Origin: Prauserella_A oleivorans
GTDB lineage: Bacteria > Actinomycetota > Actinomycetes > Mycobacteriales > Pseudonocardiaceae
Reading direction: 5' to 3'
NCBI RefSeq assembly: GCF_042685745.1
Contig: NZ_JBHUNT010000001.1
Location: forward strand, 4,650,001-4,714,000
Length of the DNA stretch: 64,000 bases
Positions 8,206 to 17,401 of this stretch are shown in pieces. Numbering within the stretch: the stretch's first letter is position 1; each line of letters begins with the position of its first letter. Under the pieces are notes generated by a model, which saw only the letters and a program-made list of their open reading frames with translations, was not told the DNA's origin and ran no database searches. The position numbers and the translations under genes are program-made.

Positions 8206-11200
8206 TCAGCTGTTCTCCTGCGCGTGCACCGGCGGTCCGGCGGGACGGGTGGCCGCCCGGCGCGGACGCCGGGTGGTCGTACGCACCGCCGGAGCCGGAA
8301 CGGCAGGGCCGGACGCGGCCGGGGACTCCGGCTCGCCGGCGCCCGGGCCGGTCGTCCCTGCCTCGCCTGCCTCGCCTGCCTCGGCCGCCGTGGCCTGCTC
8401 GGCCGTCTGGCCGCGACCAGACGGCTCGCTCGGCTCGCCGGCGACACCGGGCCGAACGGCCGGCTGCTCGGCATCACCGGACTGCGCAGCGGTCCGGGTG
8501 TCCGCCTGCTGGGCCTCGACACCACCCGGCCGCTGGGTGGCCGTCTCGTCTGCGTCCACCTGCTGCCGGGCGGCACCCGACTGCTCGGCAGCCGGTGACG
8601 TGTCCTGAGCCTCGGCCGGCTCGTCGGCACCGCTCAGCCGCCCGGCCTCGGCTCCGGCGGGCCCGGACTGGGTGGCCGTCGGCCCGGTCCCGCTCGCCTC
8701 GGCGCCAGGAGCGTAGGCGTCACGCGACCCGGTCCGGACGTCGTCAGGCCGGCCGGCCTCGCCACCGGCCTCAGCCTGCGCACCCGCCTCGTCCCGCACA
8801 CCGGCGTCGTGCGACCCCTCGGCCGCGGCCGATGCCTCAGGAGCCGGGGTACGGCCGTTGAGAGCCGCGGACGCACGTCCGGCGACCTCACCAGCAGGTG
8901 TGGCACCGGCCGGTGAGACGCCCGACTCGGCCCGCTCGGGCTGCTGGCCACTCGCCGCACCCTGGCCGGCGTCCTCCGCGTCGGCGGCACCCTCACCGGG
9001 CCCGGCCGACACCGCAGCCTCCGCAGCGGCCTTCTCGGCCTTCTCCGCCTTCGCGGCCGCGGCCTTCTCGCGCCGGGTGCGCCGGTCACCGCGCTTGCTC
9101 TTCGTGGGCGTGGCCTCGGGGCCACCGGCCGTGTCGCCGCTCGCCGACGCCTCGGCATCGTCCTGCTTGGCCGCCTTCGACGCGTTGGCCATCGCCTGCA
9201 CCGCGGAGACCACCGACTCGCGCTGCTCCGGGGTCGGGCCGGTCTCGGAGGGCTTCGCCGACTCGGTGTCCTCGCCCTTGCCACGACCACGCCGACGACC
9301 ACCACCGCCGCCACCGTGGTGCTGGTGTCCGTTGCCGTTGCCCTTCTGCGGCTCGGAGGACACGATCACACCGCGGCCCTTGCAGTGCTCACAGGTGGTG
9401 GAGAAGGCCTCGAGCAGGCCCGTGCCGACGCGCTTGCGGGTCATCTGCACGAGCCCGAGCGAGGTGACCTCGGCCACCTGGTGCCGCGTACGGTCCCGGC
9501 CGAGACACTCGGTCAGCCGGCGCAGCACCAGCTCACGGTTGGACTCCAGCACCATGTCGATGAAGTCGATCACGATGATGCCGCCGATGTCGCGTAGCCG
9601 GAGCTGGCGGACGATCTCCTCCGCCGACTCCAGGTTGTTCCGGGTGACGGTCTCCTCGAGGTTTCCGCCGGATCCGGTGAACTTGCCGGTGTTGACGTCG
9701 ATGACCGTCATCGCCTCGGTGCGGTCGATCACCAGGTAGCCGCCGGAGGGCAGCCAGACCTTGCGGTCGAGCGCCTTGGTGATCTGCTCGTCGATGCGGT
9801 AGTCGGCGAAGACGTCGCCGGTGCCGACGTAGCGCTTGACGCGGTCCATCAGGTCGGGCGCCACGTGCTCGACGTAGGCGCTGATGGTCTCCCACGCCGT
9901 GTCGCCCTGGACCTCGAGTTTCGCGAAGTCCTCGGTGAACAGGTCGCGCACGACCTTCACCAGCAGGTCCGGCTCCTCGTACAGCAGCACGGGGGCGTTG
10001 GACTTCTTCGCCGAGGAGGACTCGGCCTTCTCCTTGATGACCTCCCACTGCGCCTGGAGGCGGCGGACGTCGCGCGCGAGTTCCTCCTCGCTGATCCCCT
10101 CGGAGGCGGTGCGGATGATGACGCCTGCGTCCTCGGGCACGATGCGCTTGAGGATGTCCTTGAGCCTGCGCCGCTCGTTCTCGGGCAGCTTGCGGGAGAT
10201 GCCCGTGGCGCCCCCGGCCGGGACGTACACCAGGAAGCGGCCCGGCAGCGAGATCTGCGTGGTCAGGCGCGCACCCTTGTGCCCGACCGGGTCCTTGGTG
10301 ACCTGCACGAGAACGTTGTCGCCGGTGGAGAGCGCCTGCTCGATCTTGCGCGCCTTGCCTTCCAGCCCGGCAGCGTCCCAGTCCACCTCACCGGCGTAGA
10401 GCACGGCGTTGCGGCCACGCCCGATGTCGATGAACGCCGCCTCCATCGAGGGCAGCACGTTCTGCACCCGGCCGAGGTAGACGTTGCCGACGATCGAGCC
10501 GCTGCCCTGCGAGGTCACGAAGTGCTCGACCAGCACACCGTCCTCGAGCACGCCGATCTGCGTGGAGTCGCCGCGTTCGGCGACGACCATGGTGCGCTCC
10601 ACGGACTCCCGGCGGGCCAGGAACTCGGCCTCGGACAGGATCGGCGCCCGCCTGCGGCCTGCCTCCCGGCCGTCGCGGCGCCGCTGGCGCTTGGCCTCCA
10701 GGCGGGTCGAGCCGCGGACGCTGCGCACGCCGTCGCGGGAGTCGCTCTTGGTCTCGGCCGTCTTGGCGTCGCGCACGTGCACGACGGTGTTGGGCGGGTC
10801 GTCCTGGGGCGTGGTGTCGCCGTTGTCGTCACCGCCGCTCTTGCGGCGCCGGCGACGACGGCGCCGCCTGCTGCCGCCCTCGCCCTCGGTGTCGTCGGAG
10901 TCGTCGGACTTCGCCTGCTCGTCCTCGTCCTGCTTCTCCGGCTTGTCCTCCGTGTCCGGCTTGTCGGACTTGTCCGACTTGGGGGACTGCTCGGCCGTGA
11001 CCTCCCCGTCCTCGGACTCGCCGCGCTCGTCGGTGCCGCCGGCTTCGTCACCGCCCTTGCCACGACCCCGGCCGCGACGCCCACGCCGGCGCCGCCTGCG
11101 CCCGCCCTGGTCGGAGTCGCCGGAACCGGTCTCCTGCTCGTCGGTCTGCTCGGCTGGTTCCGCTTCCTGCTCGCCCTTCGGCGCGGCCGGTGCGTCCTCG

Positions 11201-11854
11201 ACCGGCTCGGGCGGCAGGAATACCGGCGACGGCGCCGCGAACACCGGCGTGTGCACCGGCGGCGGCGTACGGACGGGTTCCGCCTGCTCGGCGGCAGGCA
11301 CCGCGGGCGCCACGGCGGGCGGAACCACCGGCGAGGCCGGCCCCCCCCGAGACCGGCCGGGCGGCGGACGACTCCGCGACACCCGGCGTGGACGCCGTGG
11401 ACTCCTGCGTGGGCGTGCCGGACACCTCGGGCGCTCCGGACACGGACTCCCCCGACGCCTCGGACGCCTCGGGCGCCTCACCAGCGACACCGGACTGCGC
11501 CGCCGGGACGTCCTCGGCCGCCGGCTCCGGCTCGGGAGCCCCGCCGGTGTTCTCCGTCGTGTCGGGAGCCTGCGCCACCGGCTCACCCGCGGTCTGGGCT
11601 TCCTCGACCGCCTCGTCCAGGGCACCGACGGCCCTGGCCACCTTCAACGCCACATCCTTGGGCACGCTCGACTGCGCACTGCGCGCCGTCTCACCGAGGT
11701 CGGCGAGGGTCGCGAGCACCTCCCGGCTGCTGGAACCCAGCAGTTTGGCCAGCGCGTGGACTCGCACCCGGTTGGGCAGGTCGGCCAGCGCACCTGCAGT
11801 GGATGTGGCGGTAGTCCCGCCTGTGTTCTCGGCGGGTGTCTCCGCGTTCGACAT
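8206..11854 (-). CDS. rne: Ribonuclease E/G, reading frame broken by one base
   Basis: Endoribonuclease that initiates mRNA decay and rRNA processing. ATG 11854 has GGAGGAG 6 bases upstream and opens an N-terminal IF2-N-like segment (ADLPNRVRVHALAKLLGSSS) seen in actinobacterial homologues. After a Pro/Ala/Glu linker and an Arg-rich patch come an S1 domain (about 450-535), catalytic aspartates in VIDVNTGKF (near 720) and IVIDFIDMV (near 763), the zinc-link CEHCKGRG (near 822), and a 370-residue acidic low-complexity tail. The 3649-base span is one base too long. The N-terminal frame and the catalytic frame meet at eight G (C on plus, 11341-11348); removing one restores about 1215 residues. 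Because the gene is normally essential, a sequencing error or slippage is likelier than true loss. Confidence 0.9.
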
Positions 11855-12388
11855 ACGTCTCCTCCGCCCCCGGGCGCGCCTGCCGCCTTCCTCGGCCGAG
11901 GTGCTCACCTCGTCGCCGGAACGGGCCCGCAGGACGCGGCCGCACAGGGGCCGTCCTGTTTACCGCCGCGGTGGGGTCACCATCGGCGGGAATCCTTGCC
12001 ACTCATGCCACTGAGCCACCGGCTGTTCCGGCAGGCCTGCAGCGGCGGGTCCCGCGGCGCCGCGCTGACGAGAACTCCGACCTCTCGGTGCCTCCCGAGT
12101 CGTCCGAGCCGCCCGGCACGTGGCGCGCGCCTGCGGCGACGACCTGGAGTTCTTTCAGCACGTCACCGGGCCGCCGTCCCGTCCGTCGCCGGTTGCTTTC
12201 CGGCGACGGCAGCTCGGCAGCCGCGTCCAGTATCCCACACCGCGCCGCGCACACCGCGTCGTCGGGGCACACACGCGCCCTCGCACTGGTGAGCGAACTT
12301 GGGCGCATCGCTTGTCCGCACCTCTCGCGCTGGCTACCGTGCCTCGGGAAGCGTGAGTGGAAACGGCCAGTTGCGCGACGGAGGTCCA
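11855..12388. other. Divergent control region of rne and the subtilisin gene
   Basis: A 534-base gap without a convincing gene: all open frames are overlapping, arginine-rich and lack ribosome binding sites. It must hold both divergent promoters and probably a long rne leader, as in other bacteria where RNase E autoregulates. A short inverted repeat, CAGGAC...GTCCTG, lies at about 11930-11958. No clear -35/-10 pair was found. Confidence 0.5.
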
Positions 12389-13981
12389 GTGCTGCGGCGT
12401 GGGAGTGTCCTGCTCGGCTGCACGGCTCTCGTCGTCGCGGGCCATCTACTCGGCCCCGGGCAGGCGATCGCCGACAACAGTGACTCCTGTCACAACACAG
12501 GCCGGGCGTGGCGTTACGTCGTCCTGTTCGACACGGGCACCCCCGAGCGGGCCGCGACCACCGAGATCGAGGCCGCCTGCGGCACCACCACGGTCTACTA
12601 CCCCGAGATCGCCGTCGCCGTCGCGACGTCGGCCAGCCCGCGCTTCGCCGACGTATTCGGCCCCGACCGGGCATTCAGTGCCGAGAAGCAACGGCATGCC
12701 GAGGGACGCGACGCCGCGGCGCAGCGCACCGTCTCCGCACAGGGCACCGGCGTCTCCCCCGGCGACCGCACCGGCGAGCAGTGGGACATGCGCGCCATCG
12801 ACGCGGACATCGCCCGGGCGGTGGACCCCGGGCGCCGGGACGTGGTCGTCGGCATTCTGGACTCCGGTGTCGACGCGGCACACCCCGACCTGGCCGGGGC
12901 ACTCGACCCGGACCTGTCCGCGGGGTGCCTCTCGGGTGCTCCCGACCCTTCGCCCGAGGCGTGGGCACCGACCGGCTCCCCCCACGGCACCCATGTGGCC
13001 GGCATCGTGGCGGCGGCCGACGACGGCCACGGTGTCACAGGGGTGGCGCCGGGGGTGCGGATCGCATCGGTGAGGGTCGTCGGCGACGACGGGTACGTCG
13101 ACCCCGAGGCGGCCGTGTGCGGGTTCGTCTGGGCGGGGCGTCAGGGCCTTGAACTCACCAACAGCAGCTACTCGGTGGCCCCGTCGGGTGTGTCGTGCGC
13201 GACGGGCAAGGGGCGGACGGTGGTGCACGAAGCCCTCGCGCGGGCCGTGGGCTTCGCCGACCGGTCGGGGACGCTCAACGTCGCCGCCGCCACCAACGAC
13301 GGACTGGAGCTCACTCCCCTGCCCCGCCGCGGCTCGCGGGAGCTCTCCCGGGCGTGCGCGGCGCTGCCGGCAGCGCTGCGCGACACGGTCACCGTGTCGG
13401 CCGTCGGCCGCGACGGGATGAAGGCGGGGTACAGCTCCTACGGACTCGGGGTGATCGACCTGGCCGCACCGGGCGGCGCCGGGGACGACTGCGTGCTCTC
13501 GACAGTGCCGGGCGGCTACGACGAGCTCTGCGGGACCTCCATGGCGGCACCGCACGTGACGGGCGTGGCCGCCCTGCTGGCGTCCCGGCTGCCCGGCTCC
13601 TCCCCCGCCGATCTGCGGGCACGGCTCGCCGAACAGGCCGACCCCATCGCGTGCCCGGCCGATTACGACCTCACCGGCGACGGCAGGCAGGACGCCTACT
13701 GCGCCGGCTACCAGGGCTACAACGGCTTCTACGGCCACGGCCTGGTGGACGCCGCGGCCACGCGGGCCTCAGCGCAGCAGGAGACCCGCCAACCTGCGCG
13801 CGGTCCCGTAGAGCCCGACGGCGGCGAGGACGAGCAGATACCCGACGTGGCCGAGCAGGCTCCAGTCGAAGACGCCCACCGACAGCCCGCGCGTGATCTC
13901 GATCCCGTGGTAGAGGGGCAGGCACTGCACCACGTACTGCAGCGGTTCGGGGTAGACGGACAGTGGATAGAACGTCGTTGA
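12389..13981 (+). CDS. Secreted S8 family serine peptidase (subtilisin-like)
   Basis: A 530-residue exported protease. GTG 12389 (GGAGGT 5 bases upstream) opens a signal peptide ending near GQAIA. The triad is Asp in VVVGILDSGVD (near 158), His in SPHGTHVAG (near 198) and Ser in CGTSMAAPHV (near 383). Residues about 30-130 resemble an inhibitor-like propeptide. A calcium-loop-like DLTGDGRQDAYC and paired cysteines precede the normal family end GHGLVDAAA. After that the frame runs on for about 70 polar residues that are simply the antisense of the convergent ABC permease, a 213-base overlap, so the native stop may have been lost or shifted. Confidence 0.88.
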   Translation: MLRRGSVLLGCTALVVAGHLLGPGQAIADNSDSCHNTGRAWRYVVLFDTGTPERAATTEIEAACGTTTVYYPEIAVAVATSASPRFADVFGPDRAFSAEKQRHAEGRDAAAQRTVSAQGTGVSPGDRTGEQWDMRAIDADIARAVDPGRRDVVVGILDSGVDAAHPDLAGALDPDLSAGCLSGAPDPSPEAWAPTGSPHGTHVAGIVAAADDGHGVTGVAPGVRIASVRVVGDDGYVDPEAAVCGFVWAGRQGLELTNSSYSVAPSGVSCATGKGRTVVHEALARAVGFADRSGTLNVAAATNDGLELTPLPRRGSRELSRACAALPAALRDTVTVSAVGRDGMKAGYSSYGLGVIDLAAPGGAGDDCVLSTVPGGYDELCGTSMAAPHVTGVAALLASRLPGSSPADLRARLAEQADPIACPADYDLTGDGRQDAYCAGYQGYNGFYGHGLVDAAATRASAQQETRQPARGPVEPDGGEDEQIPDVAEQAPVEDAHRQPARDLDPVVEGQALHHVLQRFGVDGQWIERR

Positions 13982-14605
13982 GAACAGGAACATCGGCATC
14001 ACGGCGAGCTGGATGAAGTCGAACTGGCTCGGCGAGCGCAGGAAGGTCGCGCACGCCATGCCGACCGCCGCGAACGCGAACGACACGAGCAGCGCGGCGG
14101 GCACCAGCAGCAGCGCCCACGGCGACTCGACCAGGCCCAGCACGCCCATCACGCCCAGGAACGCGACCGCGTAGAGGCCGCCGCGCACCACCGCCCAGCC
14201 GATCTCGCCGAGGGCGATGTCGAACGGGCCGATCGGCGTCGCCAGCATCGCGTCGTAGGTCTTCTGGTAGCGGAACTTGAAGAACACGCCGAACGTCGCG
14301 TCGAACACGGCGCCGTTCATGGCCGACGCGGCGAGCAGCGCCGGGGCGACGAACGCGACATAGGTCATCGGCTGACCGCCCGGCCCGACGACCTCGCTGA
14401 CGAGCCGGCCGAAGCCGATCTGGAACGCCAGCAAGTACAGCAGTGGCTCGACCGCCCCGGACAGGAACACCATCCAGACCCGCGAGTACACGAGCAGTGA
14501 CCGCTCGAGCAAAGCCCGCGCGCGTCCGGTGTAGACGGCGGGCGGCAGCATCCGCAGCAGCAGGCCGCGGCGCTGCGGAGGGCCGACGGGGGTCGTGATC
14601 GTCAT
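13769..14605 (-). CDS. ABC-2 type exporter permease (second)
   Basis: A 278-residue membrane protein with six predicted helices. FKFRYQKTYDAMLATPI and SQFDFIQLAVMPMFLFSTTFYP match the NodJ/DrrB type of ABC-2 permeases (lipo-oligosaccharide or drug export). ATG 14605 overlaps the stop of the upstream permease by one base (TGATG), so the pair is co-translated. With 14605-15426 and the ATPase at 15428 it forms a three-gene exporter in which the two permeases probably heterodimerise. Substrate unknown. Its 3' end is overlapped by the convergent subtilisin gene. Confidence 0.87.
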   Translation of the reverse strand: MTITTPVGPPQRRGLLLRMLPPAVYTGRARALLERSLLVYSRVWMVFLSGAVEPLLYLLAFQIGFGRLVSEVVGPGGQPMTYVAFVAPALLAASAMNGAVFDATFGVFFKFRYQKTYDAMLATPIGPFDIALGEIGWAVVRGGLYAVAFLGVMGVLGLVESPWALLLVPAALLVSFAFAAVGMACATFLRSPSQFDFIQLAVMPMFLFSTTFYPLSVYPEPLQYVVQCLPLYHGIEITRGLSVGVFDWSLLGHVGYLLVLAAVGLYGTARRLAGLLLR

Positions 14606-15426
14606 CAGACCACCAGCCGCCGGTAGAAGTAGTGCCGCGCCGCCGCGGTGCTCGCGCCGAACACCGCGAGCAGGAACGCCAGGTGCCCGAGCGCGGGCAG
14701 CAGGTCCAGACCACCGAGCGTGACCCCGCGGGCGAGCTCGGTCCCGTGCCAGAGCGGCGAGATCCAGGCGAGCCAACGCACCGCGACCGGGATCTGCTCG
14801 ATCGGGAAGAACGTCCCGGCGAACAGGACCATCGGCATGACCACGAACCGGAACATCGCGGTGAACCGCTGTCCCTCGTCGAACGACGTCGCCGCGATGG
14901 CCATCACCGGTGCCGCGCAGGCGACACCGGTCAGCACGCCGACCGGGACCACGAGCAGCGCACCCGCGTTGAGCCACGCGGCGAACAGCACCGCGATCAG
15001 TGCGTAGACGGCGCCGGCGATCAGCAGCCGCAACGCCACCCAGATGAGCTGCCCACCGAGTACCTGACCCGGCGTCACCGGCGTGGCCGTCACGGCAAGG
15101 TAGTCCTTCTGCCACTTGAACCCGGACAGCACCGGCCAGCTCGCCTCGCCGACCGCGTTCTGGACCGCACCGGCCACCAGCAGGGCGGGCGCCACGTAGT
15201 GCACATAGGACAATCCACCCGTCGCGGGACCCGGCTCCACCTGGGAACCGAAACCGATGCCCATGGCGGCGAGGAAGAACACCGGCTGCAGCCCCGAGGA
15301 GTACAGGCTCGACCGCCAGTAGCGGCGGTACCACGTCCAGTGCGCCTCCACGCGCAGCCAGGCGGCACGCCAGGAACCGACGACCCGGCCGGTCGCCCTG
15401 GACGGTCTCGCGTCGAGCACGGCCAT
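14605..15426 (-). CDS. ABC-2 type exporter permease (first)
   Basis: A 273-residue integral membrane protein, homologous in layout to the following permease: FKWQKDYLAVTATPVTP and FRFVVMPMVLFAGTFFPIEQ are the matching motifs, so the pair probably arose by duplication. It begins one base after the ATPase stop (ATG 15426). Membership in the NodJ/DrrB group is recognised from these motifs; the exported molecule is not predictable. Confidence 0.86.
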   Translation of the reverse strand: MAVLDARPSRATGRVVGSWRAAWLRVEAHWTWYRRYWRSSLYSSGLQPVFFLAAMGIGFGSQVEPGPATGGLSYVHYVAPALLVAGAVQNAVGEASWPVLSGFKWQKDYLAVTATPVTPGQVLGGQLIWVALRLLIAGAVYALIAVLFAAWLNAGALLVVPVGVLTGVACAAPVMAIAATSFDEGQRFTAMFRFVVMPMVLFAGTFFPIEQIPVAVRWLAWISPLWHGTELARGVTLGGLDLLPALGHLAFLLAVFGASTAAARHYFYRRLVV

Positions 15427-15427
15427 G

Positions 15428-16360
15428 TCAGTCCACCAGCGTCCGTCCGGTCAGGCGCAGGAAGACGTCCTCGAGCGTGCTGCGCCGCACGAGGCTCGAC
15501 AGCGGGCGCACCCCGCGGCCGTGCACGCGCTCCAGCGCGCGCTCTCCGTCGCCCGTGTACACGAGCACCCGGTCGGGCAGCGCCTCGACGCGGTCTCCGA
15601 GATCGGAGACCGTCGTCACCACGCCGTCCTGCTCGCCGGGAGGGAACCGCAGTTCCAGCACCTCCCGCGTCGAGTAGCGGGCGATGAGCTGCGACGGTGA
15701 GCCCTCGGCGACGATGCGGCCACCGTCCATGACGACGAGCCGGTCGCACAGCTGCTCCGCCTCGTCCATGTAATGCGTGGTGACGATCAGCGTGACGCCC
15801 AGGGATTTCAGCCGGAACAGCCGGTCCCACAGCAAGTGCCGTGCCTGCGGGTCCAGCCCCGTGGTCGGCTCGTCGAGCAGGAGCAGGTCCGGGTCGTTGA
15901 CCAGCGACCGAGCGATGGTCAGCCGCCGCTTCATCCCGCCGGACAGCGACTCCACCTCGTCGTCGGCACGATCGGTGAGCTGGGCGAACTCCATGAGCTC
16001 GTCCGCCTTGCGGCGCACGTGCGCGCGGGAGAGCCCGAAGTAGCGGCCGTAGATCTGCAGGTTCTGCCGGACGGTCAGCTCGGTGTCGAGGTTGTCCTGT
16101 TGCGGGACGACGCCCAGCCGCGCCCGGATGCGCGGGCCGTCGCGGTCCGGGTCCATGCCGAGCACGGTCAGGTCGCCCTCCGAGCGCGGCGACACGCAGG
16201 CGACCATGCGCATGGTGGACGACTTGCCCGCGCCGTTCGGCCCGAGGAACCCGAACGCCTCACCGCGGCGGACGTCGACGTCGATGCCCTTGACCGCGTC
16301 GAAGGAACCGAAGCGCTTCACGAGCGCCTTCGCCTCCACCATCGTCGTGTCGCCGCTCAC
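15428..16360 (-). CDS. ABC exporter ATP-binding protein (NodI/DrrA type)
   Basis: The nucleotide-binding subunit of the exporter, about 310 residues. Walker A is GPNGAGKSS, the signature SLSGGMKRRL, Walker B LLLLDEPTTGLDP, and the switch histidine sits in TTHYMDEAE. The C-terminal 80 residues form the extension common in DrrA-like proteins. The start is uncertain: GTG 16360 is used, ATG 16342 and GTG 16384 are in frame, and none has a well-placed ribosome binding site. First gene of the three-gene operon. Confidence 0.88.
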   Translation of the reverse strand: MSGDTTMVEAKALVKRFGSFDAVKGIDVDVRRGEAFGFLGPNGAGKSSTMRMVACVSPRSEGDLTVLGMDPDRDGPRIRARLGVVPQQDNLDTELTVRQNLQIYGRYFGLSRAHVRRKADELMEFAQLTDRADDEVESLSGGMKRRLTIARSLVNDPDLLLLDEPTTGLDPQARHLLWDRLFRLKSLGVTLIVTTHYMDEAEQLCDRLVVMDGGRIVAEGSPSQLIARYSTREVLELRFPPGEQDGVVTTVSDLGDRVEALPDRVLVYTGDGERALERVHGRGVRPLSSLVRRSTLEDVFLRLTGRTLVD

Positions 16361-16409
16361 CCTTGGCACAGTGCCACGGGACACCGACAGAATCGACCCG
16401 ATTGACGCA

Positions 16410-16448
16410 CGGCCGCCCTCCCCGCGAGGTCGGCGGGAAGGGCGGCCG
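16410..16448 (-). terminator. Terminator hairpin after ndk
   Basis: A 10-bp perfect stem (16410-16419 with 16439-16448, CGGCCGCCCT and complement), one mismatch, then 5 bp (CCCGC/GCGGG) around a 7-base loop. It lies 12 bases past the ndk stop on the minus strand and 49 bases before the ABC ATPase start, separating the two units. The T-tract is poor, as is common in actinomycetes. Confidence 0.8.
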
Positions 16449-16460
16449 GGACGGGTGGGC

Positions 16461-16871
16461 TCAGAGGTTGGGGAACCAGAGCTTCAGCTCGCGCTCGGCC
16501 GACTCCGGCGAGTCCGAACCGTGCACGAGGTTGAACTGGGTCTCCAGGGCGAAGTCGCCGCGGATGGTGCCCGGCGTGGCCTTCTCGACCGGGTCGGTGC
16601 CGCCGGCGAGCTGACGGAACGCGGTGATGGCGCGCGGCCCCTCGACCGCGATGGCCACGACCGGGCCGGAGGTGATGAACTCCAGCAGGTCGCCGAAGAA
16701 CGGCTTGTCCTTGTGTTCGGCGTAGTGCTCCTCGGCCACCGAGCGCTCGACGGTGCGCAGGTCCATCGCGGCGAGCGAGAGTCCCTTGCGCTCGATGCGC
16801 GAGATGACCTCGCCGACGAGGCCCCGCTTGACGCCATCGGGCTTGACCAGAACCAGCGTGCGCTCACTCAC
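16461..16871 (-). CDS. ndk: Nucleoside diphosphate kinase
   Basis: Balances nucleoside triphosphate pools by moving the gamma phosphate through a phosphohistidine. The 136-residue protein begins (GTG) MSERTLVLVKPDGVKRGLVG; the catalytic histidine is in QFNLVHGSDSPESAERE near residue 117. Full family length. GGAG lies upstream of the start. In many actinobacteria ndk lies between folC and rne; here the exporter operon and other genes separate them. Confidence 0.97.
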   Translation of the reverse strand: MSERTLVLVKPDGVKRGLVGEVISRIERKGLSLAAMDLRTVERSVAEEHYAEHKDKPFFGDLLEFITSGPVVAIAVEGPRAITAFRQLAGGTDPVEKATPGTIRGDFALETQFNLVHGSDSPESAERELKLWFPNL

Positions 16872-17082
16872 GGGGTGTTACTCCTTCATTAAGCGTTGTC
16901 GCGCAGAGCCTATCGGCCGCATGCGGGCCGCCTCGCCTGGGCCGACCGACCGACCGATACGACACCGGCTCAGTGAATCGACTGATGCCGGCACCGCTGC
17001 CCGTCTGCCACCGTCACGGGCAGGGGCTACGCCTCGACGGCCCTGGCCCTCACCATCCGTCACCGGACGAAATGGAGCACGT

Positions 17083-17337
17083 ATGAGCACCGTCGCACTG
17101 GCCGCGTCCACGATTCCCGCGACCGCACGGGGCCCGCTCGGCCCCCTGGCCGAGGGGGATGCCGGAGCCGACGTCATCACCCCCGTCGTCGTCACCGGGA
17201 TCGGCCTCATCGGCACCACCGATGTCGCGACCATCGGCGGCGTCGCGTCGTCGGTGGTCGGCCCGGCGATCGAGGTCCGTGAGCACGCCTCGGTGACCGA
17301 GCTGGTCAGCGCCCGTTCGCGCGCGATCTCCGGCTGA
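17083..17337 (+). CDS. Small aliphatic peptide upstream of a P450, function unknown
   Basis: Not recognised. An 84-residue product starting MSTVALAASTIPATARGPLG, with no Cys, Phe, Tyr or Trp. It is rich in Ala, Val, Ile, Gly and Thr, with a hydrophobic centre (VITPVVVTGIGLIG) and a more charged end (EVREHASVTELVSARSRAI). Coding is supported by GGAG 5 bases before ATG 17083 and almost pure G/C third positions. It is followed by the P450 after 64 bases on the same strand, so they are probably co-transcribed. Options are a ribosomally made precursor peptide, a small partner protein, or an unrelated short protein. The absence of aromatic residues argues against known P450-crosslinked peptides. 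Confidence 0.6.
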   Translation: MSTVALAASTIPATARGPLGPLAEGDAGADVITPVVVTGIGLIGTTDVATIGGVASSVVGPAIEVREHASVTELVSARSRAISG

Positions 17338-17401
17338 GCACGATGACCGGCAGTGGCGCGGTCGCCCGAGCAGTCCGCGGCCGGATTCCGGGGAGGTGCC
17401 G

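Noticed and set aside
11855..11908. Longer RNase E start at GTG 11908
   Set aside because: ATG 11854 has a much better ribosome binding site (GGAGGAG) and the added residues are an Arg-rich string.
16920..16960. Short GACC tetranucleotide run upstream of the peptide gene
   Set aside because: Only about three units; expected by chance in GC-rich DNA.
17083..17337. Precursor of a known P450-crosslinked peptide (biarylitide, cittilin or atropopeptide)
   Set aside because: Those precursors are shorter and depend on Tyr, Trp or His near the C terminus; this peptide has no aromatic residues except one His.
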